Below are positions 32,863 to 44,196 of a DNA stretch of 64,000 nucleotides, piece after piece. A program made the position numbers and the translations under genes. The stretch comes from Cryptomeria japonica (Eukaryota; Streptophyta; Pinopsida; Cupressales; Cupressaceae). How positions within the stretch are numbered: the first letter of the stretch is position 1; each line of letters starts with the position of its first letter. The stretch is from the NCBI RefSeq assembly GCF_030272615.1, contig NC_081411.1:155708971-155772970 (forward strand), written 5' to 3'. The notes under the pieces are model-generated. The model was not told the origin of the DNA, ran no database searches, and worked only from the letters and a program-made list of their open reading frames with translations.

Positions 32863-32958
32863 AGATAGTGATGCATTCATTGCACCTCTGACCACTCATG
32901 GAGATAATGATGCATGGTTAATTGACTTAGGTACATCTTTTCATATGACTTCCAATAG
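32863..32958 (+). pseudogene. Copia protease fragment
   Basis: The sequence encodes DAWLIDLGTSFHMTSNSD, the plant Copia protease active-site region (usually Trp-x-x-Asp-Ser-Gly-Ala). It stops abruptly at the Gypsy-D LTR. It probably is the older DNA into which both LINE-A and Gypsy-D inserted. Confidence 0.65.
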
Positions 32959-34345
32959 CGATCCAAAATTAGTGATTAAAAATAACCTTTTCACACTAAT
33001 TTGAATTCCAATAATTTAAATATCGTTATTCAATTTTTCATAACTACTTTATTGAATTAACACCATTCAATAAGTAATTTGAATGATAAAGATTGAAAAG
33101 AACTATAAATAACCATAAACCATACACTGCAAGTTGATAACAAAGTTCACCCTTGATGGGCCATGTCTTCAGGTCCACTTCAAGTGCGCAACCGATCCAT
33201 TAACATTGATGAACATTACATAAAATTGCCTTTAACATCAAAAACAATTTTAAAACTGACATAACTAATCTTCAAGATTCTCTAGGAAGATATGAACTCA
33301 CTAAGAGTTCCTCCAAATTCCTCCTGCACAATAAATAAATAAATAAAGGCTAAAAAACCTTTAACTTTCAAAAACTATTTACAATGACCAATTTTGGGTG
33401 CTTCTCTATTATAAAAAATGGTTTGTGGAGAAATGATAACACTTTGCCTTTATATAGGCAAGCTTGCAAGTTCTAGCCTTCCTTTTACATTAACTTTTTC
33501 TTTATCTAGAAGATTGCATTTTAAATGCATATCTTTGCTTTTTTCCAAACACATCTAAAACATGTGGTGCAATGGATAAAGATAAGCCTTATCCCATGGA
33601 GGCTGTGGGTTCATGTCTTCATGTGGGTCCAAAAATAACTTACTTTTTCAAACCCCACGTGAGCAATATTTTTTAGACTTTATTTCCAATTTAAATAAAA
33701 TCTTCTCTCATTAATACTCACATCCAATTGTATGGTAAAGTTGTTCAAATGTGGGGATTTGGTGGCGTAGGTATTGGGATCAAATCCCACCAAATAAACT
33801 TTTTATTAAATGCAACATTATCCTTTATTTTCTTTTAATTCTTTTCCATTCATGCTTGAAGCACATGGGATAATGGTAGGACCATTTATTTATGATGGAT
33901 AGGTTTTGAGTTAAAATCCCACTTACCATTCTTGCAAGTTGAGTTGTCATGTGTTAATTTTTGAATGGGCCACATGGCATTATCTGATTGATCCATGTGG
34001 TCATATTTTCTTGGTCCACTTGTTGCCACAATTTGAATTTATCTTGTACCATTTTTCAACCTTTAACCATGCCATGTTATTTTTTGGTTGAGTCGTGTGT
34101 TAATACACTCATGTCTTTCCCTCAAGATCCGAAGACCATAAGTTTTGCATACGGTGTCCGATTAAGTCACTTCAAAATGCGTTGAAAATCTCTTGATGAG
34201 CTCTACAACATGAAAGACTTTCCATAAATTCACAACATCAATAATTTTAAAAATTCATCAATTTGGATCGATTGTGGAAAGATCCTCCTAGATCATTCCT
34301 CCCCACTAACAAGATTTTGGACCACCAAAAGTTTGATCTTATTCA
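32959..34345 (-). repeat. Gypsy-D 3' LTR
   Basis: On the plus strand it starts CGATCCAAAATTAG (TGATCCCAAATTAG in the partner) and ends GATCTTATTCA. A TATA-like CTTTATATAG lies at 33,448-33,457, read as CTATATAAAG on the coding strand. Short frames inside (for example 33,988-34,185) are not genes. Confidence 0.88.
33448..33457 (-). promoter_or_regulatory. Candidate TATA box in Gypsy-D LTR
   Basis: CTATATAAAG on the minus strand is a good plant TATA match. It is conserved in the other LTR at 57,687-57,696. Confidence 0.5.
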
Positions 34346-36234
34346 GGATCAAAATAATCAATTGAAGTAACTAAAACATTCTCACCTTGATCCATGATCA
34401 TAGGAGGCTCATATAGTTTTAAATTATCAACATTCACAACATAATACATTTGCATATATGGAGGTAAATCTAACTAAAAAGCATTATCACCAATCTTTTC
34501 CAAAATCATAAATGGACCATACCTGACTAGTTTAAGCTTTTTACCTTTACCTTTAAGTCATTCTTTACTGATGTATAATCAAACTTTATCACCAACTTGG
34601 AAGTGATGATGAATCCAATGTTTGTCATGTCTAGCCTTATACTTGGCTTGACTCTTCTCTAATTGTTCCCGCACAACTTGATGAACCAATTGGATCTTCT
34701 AGATGAACTTTATGGCTTTGCCTACATCACTATGTCCATCTGCCACTCAATCTTTCCCAAAAATTAGATTCAAAGGAGACTTGGGTAGATAACCAAAACA
34801 TGTCACAAAAGGAGACCTTTGTGTAGAAGAATTCATAGCATAGTTATAGGCATGTTGCACATAATGCAAGCGAGCATCCCAAAGCTTAGGATGCTTGCTA
34901 CAATATCCTCGGAGTAGATGTACTACTGTTCTATAAACCACTTCTGTTTATCCATCAGTTTGTTGATGAAAAGTAGTGCTTCTCTAAAGCTTGGTGTCCA
35001 TTAACCTTGACAAAGTTGACCAAAACTCCCCAAGGAAGCGATAAGCTTGATCAAATACAATGGATGTGGGCAAACCAAAATGAACCCAAACATTCTGAAA
35101 GAATATATGTGCAGTCTTCTCTCCTATGATCTGCTTTGTACAAGATATCAAGATACACATTTTGCTAAATCTATCCACTACCACATACAAGTAATCATGT
35201 CCCTTTTTAGACATAGCTAAACCCCCTACAAAATCCACAGGTACACTTTCCCATGGACGAGAAGTGGCATGTACAAACCAAATTTTCTATTACTATGTTT
35301 TCTAGTAGCACACATTACACATCCCTTCACATATTTAGATACAGTTTCATTCATCCAAGGCCAATAACAATTACATTGCAACTAAGCAACTATTTTGCCT
35401 ACACAAAAATGACCAAAAATGAGAGAAGTATGTGCTTCTCTAATTACATGTGCTCTTTCATCCCTTGGAATACACAATTCACCAAGATGATAAAGTAGTT
35501 TATCATGAACATGATAATCTAATTCTTCTACTTGATTACCATGGATTAGTGTTGCATATACATCCTTGAAATCTTCACCTCTAGCATACTGTTCAATATA
35601 ACTTTCATGAGCTAAAGAACTATGCTGTAGTATAATGGATGAATTAATAGAAGGTCTTGATAACATATCAACAACTTTGTTTTGTATACCTTTCTTATAC
35701 CTGATGACCAAATGAAATTACTACAAGAATCCCATCCACTGGAAATGTCGTGAGTGTTTTAGCTTGGACTGTGATTGAAGATATTGCAAAGGCTGGTGAT
35801 CCGTACGGATGATTGTCTCTTTGCCCATTAAATATTATTTCCATGTCTTCACACTCTTAACCAAAGCATACAATTCTTTGTTATATGTAGGATAATTTCT
35901 TACTGTACCACTGAAGGTATCAGAATGGTAACAAATTGCTTTCCTTCTTTGCATTAACACTGCTCCCATGGCATAATCACTTGCATCATTCTCGATCTCA
36001 AATGGTTGTTATAAATTTGGCAATGCCAAAACTGGGGTTGTATTGATTTTCTTCTTCAAAGTTTCAAAGGCTTTTTGATGTTTGCCTGCCCACTGAAAGA
36101 CCTTCTTAGTACTTGTCAAAGCATGTAAAGGAGACACATTAAATGAAAAGTTATCAATGAACTTCCTCCAATATTGAACTGCTCCTAACTTCAGTTACAT
36201 TATTAGGCTTAGGACATTTTGTGATGGCTTCAAC
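34346..36234 (-). pseudogene. Gypsy-D pol, end of RT, RNase H and integrase (broken)
   Basis: Reading right to left, this region continues RT after LINE-E and then gives RNase H blocks (DASDYAMGAVLMQ, YPTYNKELYALVKSVKTWK). The integrase zinc region follows (WMNETVSKYVKGCVMCATRK). Then come the catalytic core start (MDFVGGLAMSKKGHDYLY, with SIVFDQAYRF replacing the usual Ser-Asp-x-Asp) and WDARLHYVQHAYNYAMNS. The C-terminal region reads GPFMILEKIGDNAF. Stops and frame changes occur at about 35,710, 35,382, 34,984 and 34,747. The segment next to the LTR is shortened relative to 58,585-58,760. Confidence 0.82.
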
Positions 36235-36252
36235 TTTAGAGGGATCAATTTT
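36235..36252 (+). repeat. Target-site duplication of LINE-E, left copy (18 bp)
   Basis: TTTAGAGGGATCAATTTT is repeated exactly at 54,641-54,658. Its length is typical of target-primed LINE insertion. It restores the Gypsy-D RT frame across the gap. Confidence 0.92.
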
Positions 36253-36500
36253 TTATATTAAGATAGTATAATGAGCTTGTACATCATCAAAAAATTCTGA
36301 CACTGTGTGCAACTATAAACCTATGCTATCATCTATCTAAAAGTGCCATTTTTTTGCCAGCCTTTACATTTAGCATTACATTTACATTTCCTTATTCTGT
36401 ATTCAAGTATCTTGGGTATATCATAGTGTATTCATATATACATAGTGTCACAAAAAACCACAAAAGGAACATAATCAACTAACTATTCCAGTATTCTTCA
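36253..36500 (-). other. LINE-E 3' untranslated region and tail
   Basis: This noncoding stretch ends in a short A-run on the minus strand, against the left target duplication. No coding similarity is seen. Confidence 0.6.
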
Positions 36501-37722
36501 TTAGTGTTGCCCCATTCAGAACGATCAGTGCCATGACTACCTCATCCTGCAACATCATCAGGTACATCGCTCACACTGTTCCAAGAAACATCATAGTTGA
36601 CCTCCTTGTCACCAAGCCATCCAACTTCTTCTTGATTAACAACATCAACCCCAACACTCTGTTTAGCATACCATGAGATTCTACCCATCCGATTATCTTG
36701 TTGTGCATCAATATTAAGTTCACTAATGAACTTATCCAAGGCTTCTAGTTCCTTTGGGTCCAACATGTTCTTGTAATGATTCAGGTATTGAATAGACTTG
36801 ATTTCATTCTTGTGGATCTATAGAGAAATTTCTCTCATAAGAATCATAAACTAGTCCTTAGAAATCTCCAACACAATAGACACCTGTATCATAATGTAAA
36901 AGTGGACAAGTTTAATTCTAAACTCAGTAAGCTGCCTCCTAGCCTTTTGAAAAAATTCTCCATTCCTATCTTTCCATAGGAACCATAAGATATCACATGT
37001 TAGAATAGACTAGAATCAATTCAATTTGCAATCAAAATAATCCACAAAGCCAACAAGGATTTCACTCCAAGAGAGACTTGGGCAACTATTCCATACAATA
37101 GGAGAACCAAGAAAAATAGACCAAATACCAGGGGCATGTTAACACTCAAATAAGAGGTGTTCAAAAGATTTGGGCACATAACAAACTCCACAAATGAGAG
37201 GATCAATACCCATAGAAGATAAACAAGACCCCACATCCAACTTTTTAAGAAGGAGAAGCCACCTAAAACAAGACCTTTTAGGATCAATAGGAGAATACCA
37301 AAAATATCAAACAAAAAGTGCCACTTAGTGCAAGTCAAGTCAAGGCCCTAGCACTAGTTAACTCAATTGATAATAGAGCTATCATCTTTCAACATCTTAT
37401 ATATACCTTTAGTGCAAACATCCCTAAAATTAGTGCCATTAATCCATTTTAGTTGCTGCAAAAAAGATTCAGTATTCATGATTCTACCAGGGAAAAGGGA
37501 ACTAGTAGCTTTAGAAATTAAAGAATATGTCTTCTTCTATGATGAAGGAATCTCAAATTTAGTACTAATCTCAGCCCATGACCCTAACCGGTTATCAAAT
37601 AGAACATCCCTAATAAGAGAAATTCCCTTGTCATTCCAAATTTTAGCAGAGCAGCTTTGAGTCAAAGCAAGGGGCTTGTTACTCATATATACCCCCCACC
37701 ATAAATATCTATTAATAACAAC
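36501..37722 (-). pseudogene. LINE-E ORF2 C-terminal region with zf-RVT domain (decayed)
   Basis: On the minus strand the frames spell CGVCYVPKSFEHLLFEC, the Cys-Cys-His-Cys cluster of zf-RVT. Then come IWSIFLGSPIVWNSCPSLSW and LWFLWKDRNGEFFQKARRQL, the usual end of plant LINE ORF2. Several stops and frameshifts break it. The part joins the RT block at 44,197 once Copia-F is taken out. The hydrophobic frame at 37,021-37,338 is an out-of-phase shadow. Confidence 0.75.
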
Positions 37723-37727
37723 ACATG
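37723..37727 (+). repeat. Target-site duplication of Copia-F, left copy (ACATG)
   Basis: ACATG lies directly outside the LTR and recurs at 44,192-44,196 outside the other LTR. Confidence 0.92.
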
Positions 37728-38585
37728 TGTAAAGTTATTTCAATTTCAATTAAAGAACAAGTTATGAACTATGAATGCTATATATGGATATGAGGAATTA
37801 TGTCAATGTCTAATAATTCTGATTTTTATCTGCAGGTCTGAAGGAGAGAGATCATTTAATATTTTCTATGTCTCCTCCAAATGAATTCAATTGGCATATA
37901 TATCATTTAGGCAACCAGTCAATTGGTGTATTGACCGGTCATGCCTTTTAGGCATGACTGATCAATGCACCCATTGATCAGTGCCTTTACAATTATACCA
38001 TTAACACAATACTGATTATCGGTTCAAAAACCCCCAATAGCATATTGTAATATCATAATATAATGACTGATCAATATAATGAATCATTTCATATAAACAC
38101 TGATGATTTAAAGTGCACGATGTATATAATCCAACCGGTGCATTTGTTAACCAATGTTAATGCCAAATGAAGCGGTGTATTCATTAAACCCGATAACAAA
38201 TATGCCCGATATAATTAAGCTCGATAACAGATGTGAATCGGTGCCAATGTTTATGCACCTGATAGCAAGTATGTATCGGCGAATTTAACCCAATAACTTA
38301 TAGCATTTAATATGCTATCGGGTTAATACCCTGATAGCATATTAATGCCAATTAACAATTGACATTAATATGCTATCGGGTTAATACCCTGATAGCATAT
38401 TAATGCCAATTAACAATTGACATTAATATGCTATCGGGTTGTTAGCCTGATAGCATAATGATAAGCAATGTTTGTACAATCCGATAATCATATGCAATAT
38501 AAATCAGACATGAAGCATGTAGATAAATAACATAACAAGGAAGGTTAGGAAGATCTTATCTTGCATAAGCTACCATGCATTAACA
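37728..38585 (-). repeat. Copia-F 3' LTR
   Basis: On the plus strand it runs TGTAAAGTTATTTC to CATGCATTAACA. It is 58 bp longer than its partner because a 58-bp unit (38,314-38,371) is repeated at 38,372-38,429. Confidence 0.95.
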
Positions 38586-38598
38586 CTCCCTCTTAGCT
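38586..38598 (-). other. Copia-F polypurine tract
   Basis: AGCTAAGAGGGAG on the minus strand directly precedes the 3' LTR. Confidence 0.7.
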
Positions 38599-39399
38599 TT
38601 GGAAGATAGATAAGGCAACCCGCATCACATTTCCTTTTCATAACTAAGATAATGTTAGTCAGCAAAAATCATTTATACATGAGAAGTACCATCAAGACAT
38701 ATGATACAAAATAGAAGAACATCACCTGAGCATGTGACATAAAGTATTATTTTAACATGTGATAAAAGTAAGATAATCATCACCTGATCATGTGACAAAT
38801 CACCAAAACATGTGATCTATAAGATTCATCAAGATATCACCTAACATGTGATATCAGTATTGCCTAACACACAATACTTAAGGATAAGTCTATGAGAAAG
38901 GTTAGTTTCTCATCATATCCAAGTTGTGATAAGTGCAATAACATTTATAAATGTTTATCACAACATAGTCATGGCACATCCATGACTTACCAGAGATCCA
39001 ACATGATCAATGGTTGAGATATCACCTACACGTGATATCAGTATTGCCTAACACACAATACAAGGATAACCATATGAGAAGTGCTTAAGTTCTCATCATA
39101 TCCAAGTTGTGATAATGCAATAACATTTGTACAAATGTTGTATCACAACATAGTCATGGCACATCCATGACTTACCAGTGATCCAACATGATTACTGGTT
39201 TGACTATCATAAGATTGTCACCTTATGATGTCTACATACAAGTGTTCAGTATCTGAGGGATCATCACCTCTTAGATATGAACATAGGTGGCAAGAAGCCA
39301 AGAGATAGTCCAAACATGACAAAGAAGTTTACACATTAAACATCTTAAATATATGTAAGTATAGATTACAAAGCAGATTACCTTTCTATCATACCTAAA
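38599..39399 (-). other. Copia-F 3' untranslated region with tandem duplication
   Basis: This noncoding region is between RNase H and the 3' LTR. Two consecutive copies of about 185 bp (38,834-39,018 and 39,019-39,203) share long stretches such as CATAGTCATGGCACATCCAT. Small palindromic words around ATCACCTGATCATGTGAT recur at 38,690-38,860. Confidence 0.7.
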
Positions 39400-40025
39400 C
39401 CCTTTCTGAAGTGATCAACCTTCACTTTGGAAAGTGGTTTGGTCAGAATATCAGCAGTCTGATCTCCTGTACACACATATTCTAACTTTATCACATTCCT
39501 GTCAACCATATCTCATACATAGTGATATGGAATCTCAATATGTTTGGACCTATCATGAAATATTGGATTTACAGAGAGTTTTATACAACTTTGATTATCA
39601 CACTGAATGACTGTAGGTTTCATAGGTTCTCCAAATAATCCCACGAGCAATTTCCTTAGCCATACTGCTTCTCAGGCAGCCATTGAAGCTACAATATATT
39701 CAGCCTCTGTGGAACTCTGAGCTACTAAAGATTGTTTTCTGCTGATCTAGGATATCATGTCTGGCCCTAAACTGAAGCAGCACCCTGAAGTGCTCTTTCT
39801 GTTAGTTACATTGCCAGCCCAATCTGAATCTGTAAATCCATGTAGATCTATGTCAACCTTTTCATATTTAAGACCAAGCTTTAGGGTACCTTGTAGATAT
39901 CTCATTATATGCTTTACTGCAACCAAGTGTATCTCCTTAGGTTCACACATGAACTGACTTAAGGCATTAACAACATAGCAGATATCTGGCCTTGTATTTA
40001 CTAGATACATCAGGGACCCAATCAT
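39400..40025 (-). pseudogene. Copia-F RNase H
   Basis: The minus strand reads MIGSLMYLVNTRPDICYVVN, HGFTDSDWAGNVTNRKSTSG (catalytic Asp), SLVAQSSTEAEYIVASMAA (catalytic Glu) and VIQCDNQSCIKL (catalytic Asp), then HIEIPYHYV and ADILTKPLSKVKVDHFR. These are the usual Copia RNase H blocks. Stops at 40,026, at about 39,747 and near 39,675 separate it from RT and split it. Confidence 0.9.
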
Positions 40026-41876
40026 CTACCTGTATTGAGTGGGGTCAGTAGGTCTTGATTCTGCTGCTGCTTCTTTAAGTTTATGGAAGTTGGTTTCCAT
40101 AGGAGAGGTCATGGGTCTACAGTTTAGCATTCCAAATCTTGTCAATATGTCCAAGGTATACTTCCCTTGGTTTAGTACAATATTATCAGAATTCTGCCAT
40201 ACTTCCAATCCTAGGAAGTAATGAAGAAGCCCCAAGTCTTTCATATCAAATTCTGTGGATAGATCTTTCTTGCATTGATCTATTAGGTGATCATCTCCTG
40301 TGATTAATAAGTCATCAACATATAAAATTAATATTAACATATCACCTTTATTTCTTTTGAGGTAGAGATGAGGATTTGCATCATTCTTAGAGAAACCCAG
40401 CTTTGAGAGATAGGTGTTAATTCTTTCATACCAGGTTCTGGGAGCCTGTTTGAGCCCATAGAGAGCTTTCTTGAGTCTACACACATGAGACTTTGCATCA
40501 TGAATTTCAAACCCTTCAGGTTGCTCTAAGTAGACTTCTTCCATGATCTCACCATTTAGGAATGTTGTCTTAACATCCATCTGATGTACCTTCCACCCCT
40601 TTGCTGTTGCAATGGCTAGGACAACTCTTACTAATGTGTACCTGGCAACAGGTGCAAATTTTTCTTCGTAATCTATTCCTTCCTTCTGTGAGAACCCTCT
40701 AGCTACAAATCTAGCCTTGTGTTTTTCAATACTGCCATCTGCAGCATGCTTGATTTTAAACAACCATTTAGAAGACACAACAGACTTCTTGGTTGGCCTA
40801 GGAACAATCTCCAAAACATCATTCTTCATAATGGACTGATATTCTTCAGTCATGGCATCTATCCATACTTGATGTTTGAGTGCATCTGAAACATTGTTAG
40901 GTTCAGCTTTAGAGAGATCATTCATAAGTGCACCATAGTTGATGAATTTATTAGGCCTCTTGCTTTCCTTGAAGGTTCCTGAAGGAGCAGTGAACTTCTG
41001 AGCTTCTGCTACAGTTTTGGTGGCCCATAGTGGTCTTTTCTTGCGATTATCTATAGGTGGGTCTTGTGTTTCACTTATAGTTTCCTCAAGATACTCCCTC
41101 TGAAGCTCAGGAGTAGGTTCTTCTTCTAGGTTAGGAGTAGGATTATGAATTTCAGGTTCTATTGTATTTTGGGCCCTTTTGAAGGCTAAATCTTCTTCGA
41201 AGATTACATCCCTACTGAGTTCAATATTTCTTTGCCCTTGTACATAGATTATGTAGGCTTTAGAAGTTTCATTGTATCCTACAAGTATTCCCCTTTTTCC
41301 AGAGGGTTCTAGTTTTAGTCTTTTCTCTTTAGGTACATGAATATAGACCGGACACCCAAATATCCTAAGATGGCTGATATCTAGTTTTGTCTTGGTAAAG
41401 ACTTCCTTAGGAGTTTTATCTTCAAGGTGTGAATGAGGACATCTATTTTGTATGTACACAGTAGTGTTAGTTGCTTCTGCCCAAAGATTCAAGTTTAGAT
41501 TTTGATCTAGTATCATGGCTTTGGCAGCTTCTACTATGGTCCTATTTTTCCTTTCAGCTACTCCATTTTGTTGTGGATTATAAGGTATTGTCAACTCCCT
41601 CTTAATCCCAGAATTTTTACAAAAGTCTTTAAATAGTCCTGATGTGTATTCCCCCCCATTGTCAGTTCTTAAGGTTTTAATTTTGTTTTTAGAGAGATTT
41701 TTTGTTAATGTTTTAAACTCTTTAAACCTACTTAGGATCTCTTCTGATTCCTTACATTTCAGAAAGTAGATCCACGTCTTCCTAGAGTAGTCATCAACAA
41801 AAATTACATAGTACAAAAATCCCCCTAGCGAGGGTACGGACATAGGTCCACATACATCATAATGAATTAGCTCCAA
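40026..41876 (-). pseudogene. Copia-F integrase core and reverse transcriptase
   Basis: The 616-codon frame is open. The integrase core gives HYDVCGPMSVPSLGG, KTLRTDNGGEYTS and NPQQNGVAERKNRTIVEAAK, so D, D and E are all present. RT follows with [55 protein letters not shown] and ILYVDDLLITGDD. The frame ends at a stop just before RNase H. Apart from that the enzymes look intact, so the copy is recent relative to its host LINE. Confidence 0.93.
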
Positions 41877-41924
41877 AACTTTGCTAGTTTTCCTAGTACT
41901 ATTCTGAAATGCACTTTTGGTATT

Positions 41925-42761
41925 TTAACCTAAGGCACACCCTTTGCATGCCTCTGAATGATATTGCTTCAACTTAGGTAGACCTATGACAAGGTTTCCC
42001 ATAGTTGACAAAGCTCTATGATTTAGATGGCCTAATCTCTTGTGCCATACTTCATGTGCATTAGTTGCTTCATGGATCAATGCTAGATTGGGCTCTATAC
42101 ATAGCTCATACAAATAGCCTTGTCTTTGACCAATGACCTTAGCGTATTTGATGGAGGATCTCTTTGGCCAAGACAACACCTTGTTTTCCATGAAGGTCAC
42201 TTTGTATCCTTGATCTTCTAGTGCTGATATGGAGATTAGATTTCTTTTGATGCCCGGAACATATAGCACTTCTTCAAGTCGTAGTGACATGCTTGTCTTC
42301 AGTTTGATGGTGCAGGTTCCAATTCCTCTGACTGGATGTGAAGAATCATCTCTGATGGTTACTTCCTCATCATCTTTCTCTATCATGGAGTCTAGTATTT
42401 CTCTAAAGCCGGTGATGTGTCTGGATGAACCACTATCGATCACCCATGAGTTAGACTTGTTTGAAGCATGGCTTGTAAGTGCTGAGTAGAGGACATAGTT
42501 CTCGGAGTCATTTTCTCTTCTAGATTTCCTCACTTTTGCAAATGTGGCTTGCTTCCCTTTCTCCAGATAGTTTGCAACATAGTGTCCGAATTTGTCACAC
42601 CTATAACATTGAACATGTGATAGGTCTTTCTTAGAAGTGTTCTTGCCTTGTTTAGCTTTTCTTTTCCTAAATTGCTTCTTTTTGTACTTCTTATTGATGT
42701 TTTTATTTAGGACTTGCAAGTCTTCATCTATATTCTTCTGTTTTATTCCTACCTTGTTCAA
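41925..42761 (-). pseudogene. Copia-F gag end, protease and GAG-pre-integrase
   Basis: The frame contains the zinc knuckle CYRCDKFGHYVANYLEK, in which the last Cys is Tyr. Next come the protease site WVIDSGSSRHITG, EVLYVPGIKRNLISISAL and the pre-integrase block VWHKRLGHLNHRALSTMGNL ending CKGCALG. A stop (AAA to TAA type or similar) lies between this block and the integrase core at about 41,925. Confidence 0.9.
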
Positions 42762-42779
42762 TCTGGATTCTTCTTGTAG

Positions 42780-43330
42780 ACAGTCATCTCTTAGTCTTTC
42801 AAACTTAGGATATTTTCACCTAGCACTGATGCCTTGGATGAATGTGTTCCATCCACTAGGCAATCCATCTAGAGCAATGAATGTTAACTCTTTGCTTTGG
42901 ATGTCATATCCAAGGGAAGCTAGGTCATCTCTTAGGCTTGATATCCTCATGAAGTAGGAGTTAATTGTCTCCCCTTTGTTCATACTGTTATGGTTGATCT
43001 CTCATTTTAATGCTAGAGTACGACTTACATTTGATATCTCAAATGTCCTTTCAAGTGACTTGAACATTTTATAAGTCGTCTCCTGCTTTCTAATGATGGG
43101 CATTATATTATTTCTTACCCCATCCACTATTATTTTAATAGCCTTATCATTTCCCTCGATCCATGTGGATTTCTTGGTTTCATCTTCTGGTTGTTCACTT
43201 TCAGTTTGGACATATGAATCAACTTTGTTTTCTCTTAAAATCATTTTGATTCTAAACTTCCAAGCTGAAAAATCTTCGCTACCTCCGAGTCTATCTTCAA
43301 ATCATGGAAATGTGATGTAGTTTGTAACTT
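42780..43330 (-). pseudogene. Copia-F gag, N-terminal part
   Basis: MILRENKVDSYVQTE, KAIKIIVDGVRNNIMPIIRK and TYKMFKSLERTFE, then INSYFMRISSLRDDLASLGY, match the UBN2-type gag of Copia elements. A stop at about 43,002 and a frame change near 42,820 interrupt it. Confidence 0.8.
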
Positions 43331-43379
43331 AGTCCTTGAATTTTATCAAAATTGAATAGCCTTAGGTTCGATTACCTTG

Positions 43380-43391
43380 GCTCTGATACCA
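43380..43391 (-). other. Copia-F primer-binding site (initiator Met type)
   Basis: On the minus strand TGGTATCAGAGC abuts the 5' LTR. This is the standard Copia primer site complementary to the 3' end of initiator methionine tRNA. Confidence 0.92.
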
Positions 43392-44191
43392 TGTAAAGTT
43401 ATTTCAATTTCAATTAAAGAACAAGTTATGAACTATGAATGTTATATATGGATATGAGGAATTATGTCAATGTCTAATAATTCTGATTTTTATCTACAGG
43501 TCTGAAGGAGAGAGATCATTTAATATTTTCTATGTCTCCTCCAAATGAATTCAATTGGCATATATATCATTTAGGCAACCAGTCAATTGATGTATTGACC
43601 AGTCATGCCTTTTAGGCATGACTGATCAATGCACCCATTGATCGATGCCTTTACAATTATACCATTAACACAATGCTGATTATCGGTTCAAAAACCCCCG
43701 ATAGCATATTGTAATATCATAATATAATGACTGATCAATATAATGAATCAGTTCATATAAACACCGATGATTTAAAGTGCATGATGTATATAATCCAACC
43801 GGTGCATTTGTTAACCAATGTTAATGCCAAATGAAGTGGTGTATTCATTAAACCCGATAACAAATATGCCTGATATAATTAAGCCCGATAACAGATGTGA
43901 ATCAGTGCCAATGTTTATGCACCCGATAGCAAGTATGTATCGGCAAATTTACCCCGATAACTTATAGCATTTAATATGCTATTGGGTTAATACCCTGATA
44001 GCATATTAATGCCAATTAACAATTGACATTAATATGCTATTGGGTTGTTAGCCCAATAGCATAATGATAAGCAATGTTTGTACAATCCGATAATCATATG
44101 CAATATAAATCAGACATGAAGCATGTAGATAAATAACAGAACAAGGAAGGTTAGGAAGATCTTATCTTGCATAAGCTACCATGCATTAACA
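43392..44191 (-). repeat. Copia-F 5' LTR
   Basis: This is the full partner of 37,728-38,585, with only one copy of the 58-bp unit. ACATG at 44,192-44,196 is the right target duplication. Confidence 0.95.
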
Positions 44192-44196
44192 ACATG

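Larger units (their letters stand above)
37728..44191 (-). mobile_element. Copia-F, complete Ty1/Copia element in LINE-E
   Basis: It spans 6,464 bp with LTRs at 37,728-38,585 (858 bp) and 43,392-44,191 (800 bp), five-base target duplications, an initiator-Met-type primer site and a polypurine tract. The minus strand encodes gag, protease, integrase, RT and RNase H in Copia order. A handful of stops interrupt the polyprotein. Confidence 0.95.

Noticed and set aside
33988-34185. Matching short frames at 33,988-34,185 and 58,227-58,424
   Set aside because: They are the same stretch of the two Gypsy-D LTRs and not conserved genes.
37021-37338. A hydrophobic 105-residue frame on the minus strand
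   Set aside because: The neighbouring frame gives the zf-RVT motif of LINE-E, so this is an out-of-phase shadow.
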